Part shown: positions 61,460 through 64,000 of the stretch, in pieces
How the letters are laid out: each line of letters begins with the position of its first letter
Position numbering within the stretch: position 1 is the stretch's first letter
Assembly: GCF_018263855.1 (NCBI RefSeq)
Contig: NZ_CP073318.1
Location: forward strand, 4,836,001-4,900,000
Reading direction: 5' to 3'
Length of the DNA stretch: 64,000 bases
From: Kutzneria sp. CA-103260
GTDB lineage: Bacteria > Actinomycetota > Actinomycetes > Mycobacteriales > Pseudonocardiaceae
Notes under the pieces: generated by a model
The model's database searches: none
What the model was told of the DNA's origin: nothing
Seen by the model: only the letters and a program-made list of their open reading frames with translations
Position numbers and translations under genes: made by a program

Positions 61460-63970
61460 TCACTCCACCGAAACCGTCCCCGCTGCCCCGTCCACCGTGA
61501 TCTCATCCCCCGTCGCGATCCGGTGCGTGGCGTCGGGAACCCCCACCACCGCCGGAATTCCGTACTCCCGCGCCACCACCGCCCCGTGCGAGTTGGCCCC
61601 GCCCATCTCCATCACCAGCCCGCCGGCGGTGAGGAACAACGGCGTCCAGCCCGGATCCGTCGACGGGGCAACAAGAATCTCGCCGGGTTCGAGGTGTGCG
61701 CCGACGGGGTCGAGCACCACCCGGGCAACTCCGGTGACGCGGCCGGTGGAGGCAGCGGTTCCGATCATGGCGCCGTCGGCCGGTGGGGCGGCGACGGCCT
61801 CCGGGTCGGTGCCGTCGGACAGCAGCATCTGGGGCACCTTGCGGCGGCGCAGCTCCCGGTCGTAGGACTCGTGCCGGGCGGCGACGACCTCGCGGAAGTC
61901 CTGGCCGGACAGGGCTTCCCGACATTCCTTCAACGTCAGGAAGAACACGTCGTCGGCGGTGTCGATGCGGTGCGCGGCTGTCAGTTCGGCGCCCACGTGC
62001 TGGAGTTGGCGGCGGATCTCGGCCAGGGTCTCGATCAGGATGTACTTGGGCTTCTCGCGCAGGCCGGCCAGGCGACGGACCCGGCGCAGGGCCCAGCGAA
62101 CGACCGGCCCACGCGCGCCGGCCTTGCGGGACAACGACTGGATCATCGCCTCGGCCTCGTCGCGCCCCCGGGCGAACTGGGCGTCCGGCGCGGCCTCGGG
62201 ATCGTCCAGACGAAGGTAGTTGGCCAGCACGCCGAGAATGTGGGTCGGATCGTCGGACCAGCGGGGCATGCCCAGGTCGATCTCGGCGACGGCGCGATGG
62301 CCGTAGCGGTCCAGGAACCTTTGCAGCGCAGGCGGAATCCGGTCGACGGACAGGTCGGCCGGGCCGATGCCGTCGGCCCGGAGCCGGGTCGCGACCCGCC
62401 ACAGCTCCAGATCCATCTCGGTGGTGACGTTGTGTGGGAGTCCACGAAGGACGGTCTCCAGCCCCTCGCCGCTGCCCAACAGCCGGCGGGCGAAGGCCAG
62501 CGCGAGGAATCCGGCCAGCGGCACCGGAAGCGCCTTCGGCAGCATGGTCGGAATCACCGGCAGCGCCTGGATGACCAGCTCCAGCCGGGCCCGGGAATCC
62601 GGCTGCCCGGTCGGGGTCGCCACCGCCACCATCCGTCGACCGATGCCGTCCAGACGCCGTTCCGCGGCATCGGGTCGGAGCAGGGCTTCGGCCAGGCGGA
62701 ACGGGAATCCCATGTGCAGCGCCAGCCGGAGGATACGCACCGCGGCCCGCACGGTTCCGGACCGCAGGGACATGTCGGGGTCGTCGAACAGGGACCGCAT
62801 GGCGTGGGCCGACCGCGCCTCCATCACGTCCAGCACACGGGGAATGACCAGCCGGCCGATGCGGTTGCGTAGCACCGGCGTCATGTCGACGTACACCCGT
62901 TGGCCGGCGTCGGCGAAGAACGCCGGCCCGGCCAGCGCATCGGTCACCGGCAGCCTGAACATGCGCCGCCCGCCGCTGGCGATGAGCCGGAACGACGCCA
63001 GCCCCATCGGCGTGATGGGCCGATACAGGCCCTGCGCAACGGAACCGCAGAGATACGCGCGTCGGCCCCGGCCGTCGTTGGACGGACTGTCGGGCACCGG
63101 GAACAGGGTCGTGATCGGCCGGGCCTGCGTCAGCCACAACCGGCCGTCGCCGTCGATCGCCCACTCCGTGTCCTGCGGGCTGCCGTAGTGCTGCTCGACC
63201 CGGTCCCCCAACGCCGCCAGCTCGCGGATCTGCGCGTCCGACAGGCACGCCTCGGCCGAGTCGACGGCTACCTCCCGAGTGCCGCCGCCGGCCACCGCGC
63301 GGATGGCGATCTTCTTGTCTCCCAACCGTTGCTGGGTGATCCGGCCGGTCGCGGTGTCGACCACGAAGTGATCGGGGTTGACCGAGCCGGACACCACCGT
63401 CTCCCCCAGCCCGGCGTTGGCGTCGATCACCGCCTCGCGCCGCCGGCCGGTGACCGGGTTGGCGGTGAACAGCACGCCCGCCACCTCGGCGTCCACCATC
63501 AGCTGCACGACAACCGCGAGTTCGACGGTGCTGTGATCGATGCCGTTGCTGTCCCGGTAGGCGATGGCCCGGTCCGTCCACAGCGAAGCCCAACACCGGC
63601 GCACGGCGTCCAGCACCGCGTCCGCGCCGACGACGTTGAGGTACGTGTCCTGCTGGCCGGCGAAACTGGCGAACGGCAGGTCCTCGGCCGTCGCCGACGA
63701 CCGCACCGCGACCGGGGCGTCCGCGCCGAGCGCAAAGTACCCGGCGCGGATCTCGTCGGCGATGTCGGCCGGGATCTCCGTGCCCAGCAACACTTCCCGC
63801 ACGCGGTCGAGCGGCACGCCGGCGGCCACCCGCCGGTAGGCCTCGGTGGTCACGCAGAAGCCGGGCGGCACCGGCAGGCCCGCCCCGGTCAGCTCCCCCA
63901 GGTTGGCCGCCTTGCCGCCGACGACAGCCAGCATGGCCGCGTCGATGTGGGTGAAGTCCAGGGTCAGCAC
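61460..63970 (-). CDS. PEP-synthase/rifampin-phosphotransferase-like protein
   Basis: 836 residues. N-terminal PPDK-type ATP-grasp domain (GGKAANLGELTGAGLPVPPG, VRSSATAEDLPFASFAGQQD, ending WLTQARPITTLFPV near 290). A long central helical domain has no catalytic PEP site of PpsA type. C-terminal swivelling phosphohistidine domain: GGANSHGAVVAREYGIPAVV with His about 795. This ATP/substrate/His-domain order and size match rifampin phosphotransferases (about 860), which inactivate rifamycins by ATP-dependent phosphorylation. The substrate is not proven. GTG start. Confidence 0.82.
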   Translation of the reverse strand: MLTLDFTHIDAAMLAVVGGKAANLGELTGAGLPVPPGFCVTTEAYRRVAAGVPLDRVREVLLGTEIPADIADEIRAGYFALGADAPVAVRSSATAEDLPFASFAGQQDTYLNVVGADAVLDAVRRCWASLWTDRAIAYRDSNGIDHSTVELAVVVQLMVDAEVAGVLFTANPVTGRRREAVIDANAGLGETVVSGSVNPDHFVVDTATGRITQQRLGDKKIAIRAVAGGGTREVAVDSAEACLSDAQIRELAALGDRVEQHYGSPQDTEWAIDGDGRLWLTQARPITTLFPVPDSPSNDGRGRRAYLCGSVAQGLYRPITPMGLASFRLIASGGRRMFRLPVTDALAGPAFFADAGQRVYVDMTPVLRNRIGRLVIPRVLDVMEARSAHAMRSLFDDPDMSLRSGTVRAAVRILRLALHMGFPFRLAEALLRPDAAERRLDGIGRRMVAVATPTGQPDSRARLELVIQALPVIPTMLPKALPVPLAGFLALAFARRLLGSGEGLETVLRGLPHNVTTEMDLELWRVATRLRADGIGPADLSVDRIPPALQRFLDRYGHRAVAEIDLGMPRWSDDPTHILGVLANYLRLDDPEAAPDAQFARGRDEAEAMIQSLSRKAGARGPVVRWALRRVRRLAGLREKPKYILIETLAEIRRQLQHVGAELTAAHRIDTADDVFFLTLKECREALSGQDFREVVAARHESYDRELRRRKVPQMLLSDGTDPEAVAAPPADGAMIGTAASTGRVTGVARVVLDPVGAHLEPGEILVAPSTDPGWTPLFLTAGGLVMEMGGANSHGAVVAREYGIPAVVGVPDATHRIATGDEITVDGAAGTVSVE

Positions 63971-64000
63971 ACACCGAGGTTAAGACCGGATGACACGGAA

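Overview
The window is very GC-rich with strong third-position G/C bias, frequent GTG starts, purine-rich ribosome sites and tightly overlapping genes. Its gene families (Cvn-type signalling genes, a DtxR/IdeR-type iron box, twin-arginine cholesterol oxidase, soluble diiron propane-type monooxygenase, GH64 glucanase) point to a filamentous actinomycete, most likely of the Pseudonocardiales (for example a Kutzneria/Amycolatopsis relative). This is inferred from content, not from a marker gene. No rRNA, tRNA, CRISPR array, transposase or prophage was seen.

Layout. 0-3.4 kb: kynurenine operon (2,3-dioxygenase, kynureninase, formamidase cut by the window edge) divergent from an Lrp/AsnC regulator. 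3.4-9.4 kb: a GT39-like membrane glycosyltransferase and a proline-to-glutamate module (pruA, proline dehydrogenase) divergent from a PucR regulator. 9.4-11.2 kb: macrodomain protein, phosphoribosyltransferase and an iron-regulated siderophore-interacting protein. 11.2-15.1 kb: a three-gene conservon (DUF742, Roadblock, sensor kinase) without its usual GTPase. 15.4-17.3 kb: DUF485 plus acetate/cation symporter. 17.4-20.7 kb: a reductase, a CMD protein and cholesterol oxidase. 20.9-22.9 kb: a TetR repressor, a cupin and an alpha/beta hydrolase sharing inverted-repeat operators. 23.0-24.9 kb: a Na+/H+ antiporter fused to a UBP zinc finger. 24.9-30.9 kb: an aromatic ring-cleavage cluster around an IclR regulator.

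30.9-33.4 kb: a TetR gene followed by a translationally coupled lpxA-lpxD-lpxC row. These are early lipid A genes, unexpected in a Gram-positive lineage. lpxD and lpxC carry internal deletions with frameshifts and lpxA lacks about one beta-helix coil. 33.5-42.5 kb: globin, secreted trypsin-like protease, DinB, an ECF sigma factor, a penicillin-binding-protein homologue whose transpeptidase motifs are all replaced, a FUSC transporter with a TetR, and a P450. 42.5-45.5 kb: adenosine deaminase and an NRAMP operon. 45.6-56.7 kb: a complete propane/acetone-type monooxygenase operon (prmABCD, amidohydrolase, DUF59 factor, alcohol dehydrogenase, dedicated GroEL) divergent from a bEBP-like activator, with matching palindromes. 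56.7-64 kb: a monooxygenase-like protein, a TetR/dihydrofolate-reductase-like pair, divergent secreted chitinase and beta-1,3-glucanase with a palindrome-rich promoter, Mug glycosylase and a rifampin-phosphotransferase-like protein.

Striking points: the decaying lpx operon, the catalytically dead PBP homologue, two genes whose only well-placed start codon appears to be AUC, and several families of intergenic inverted repeats.
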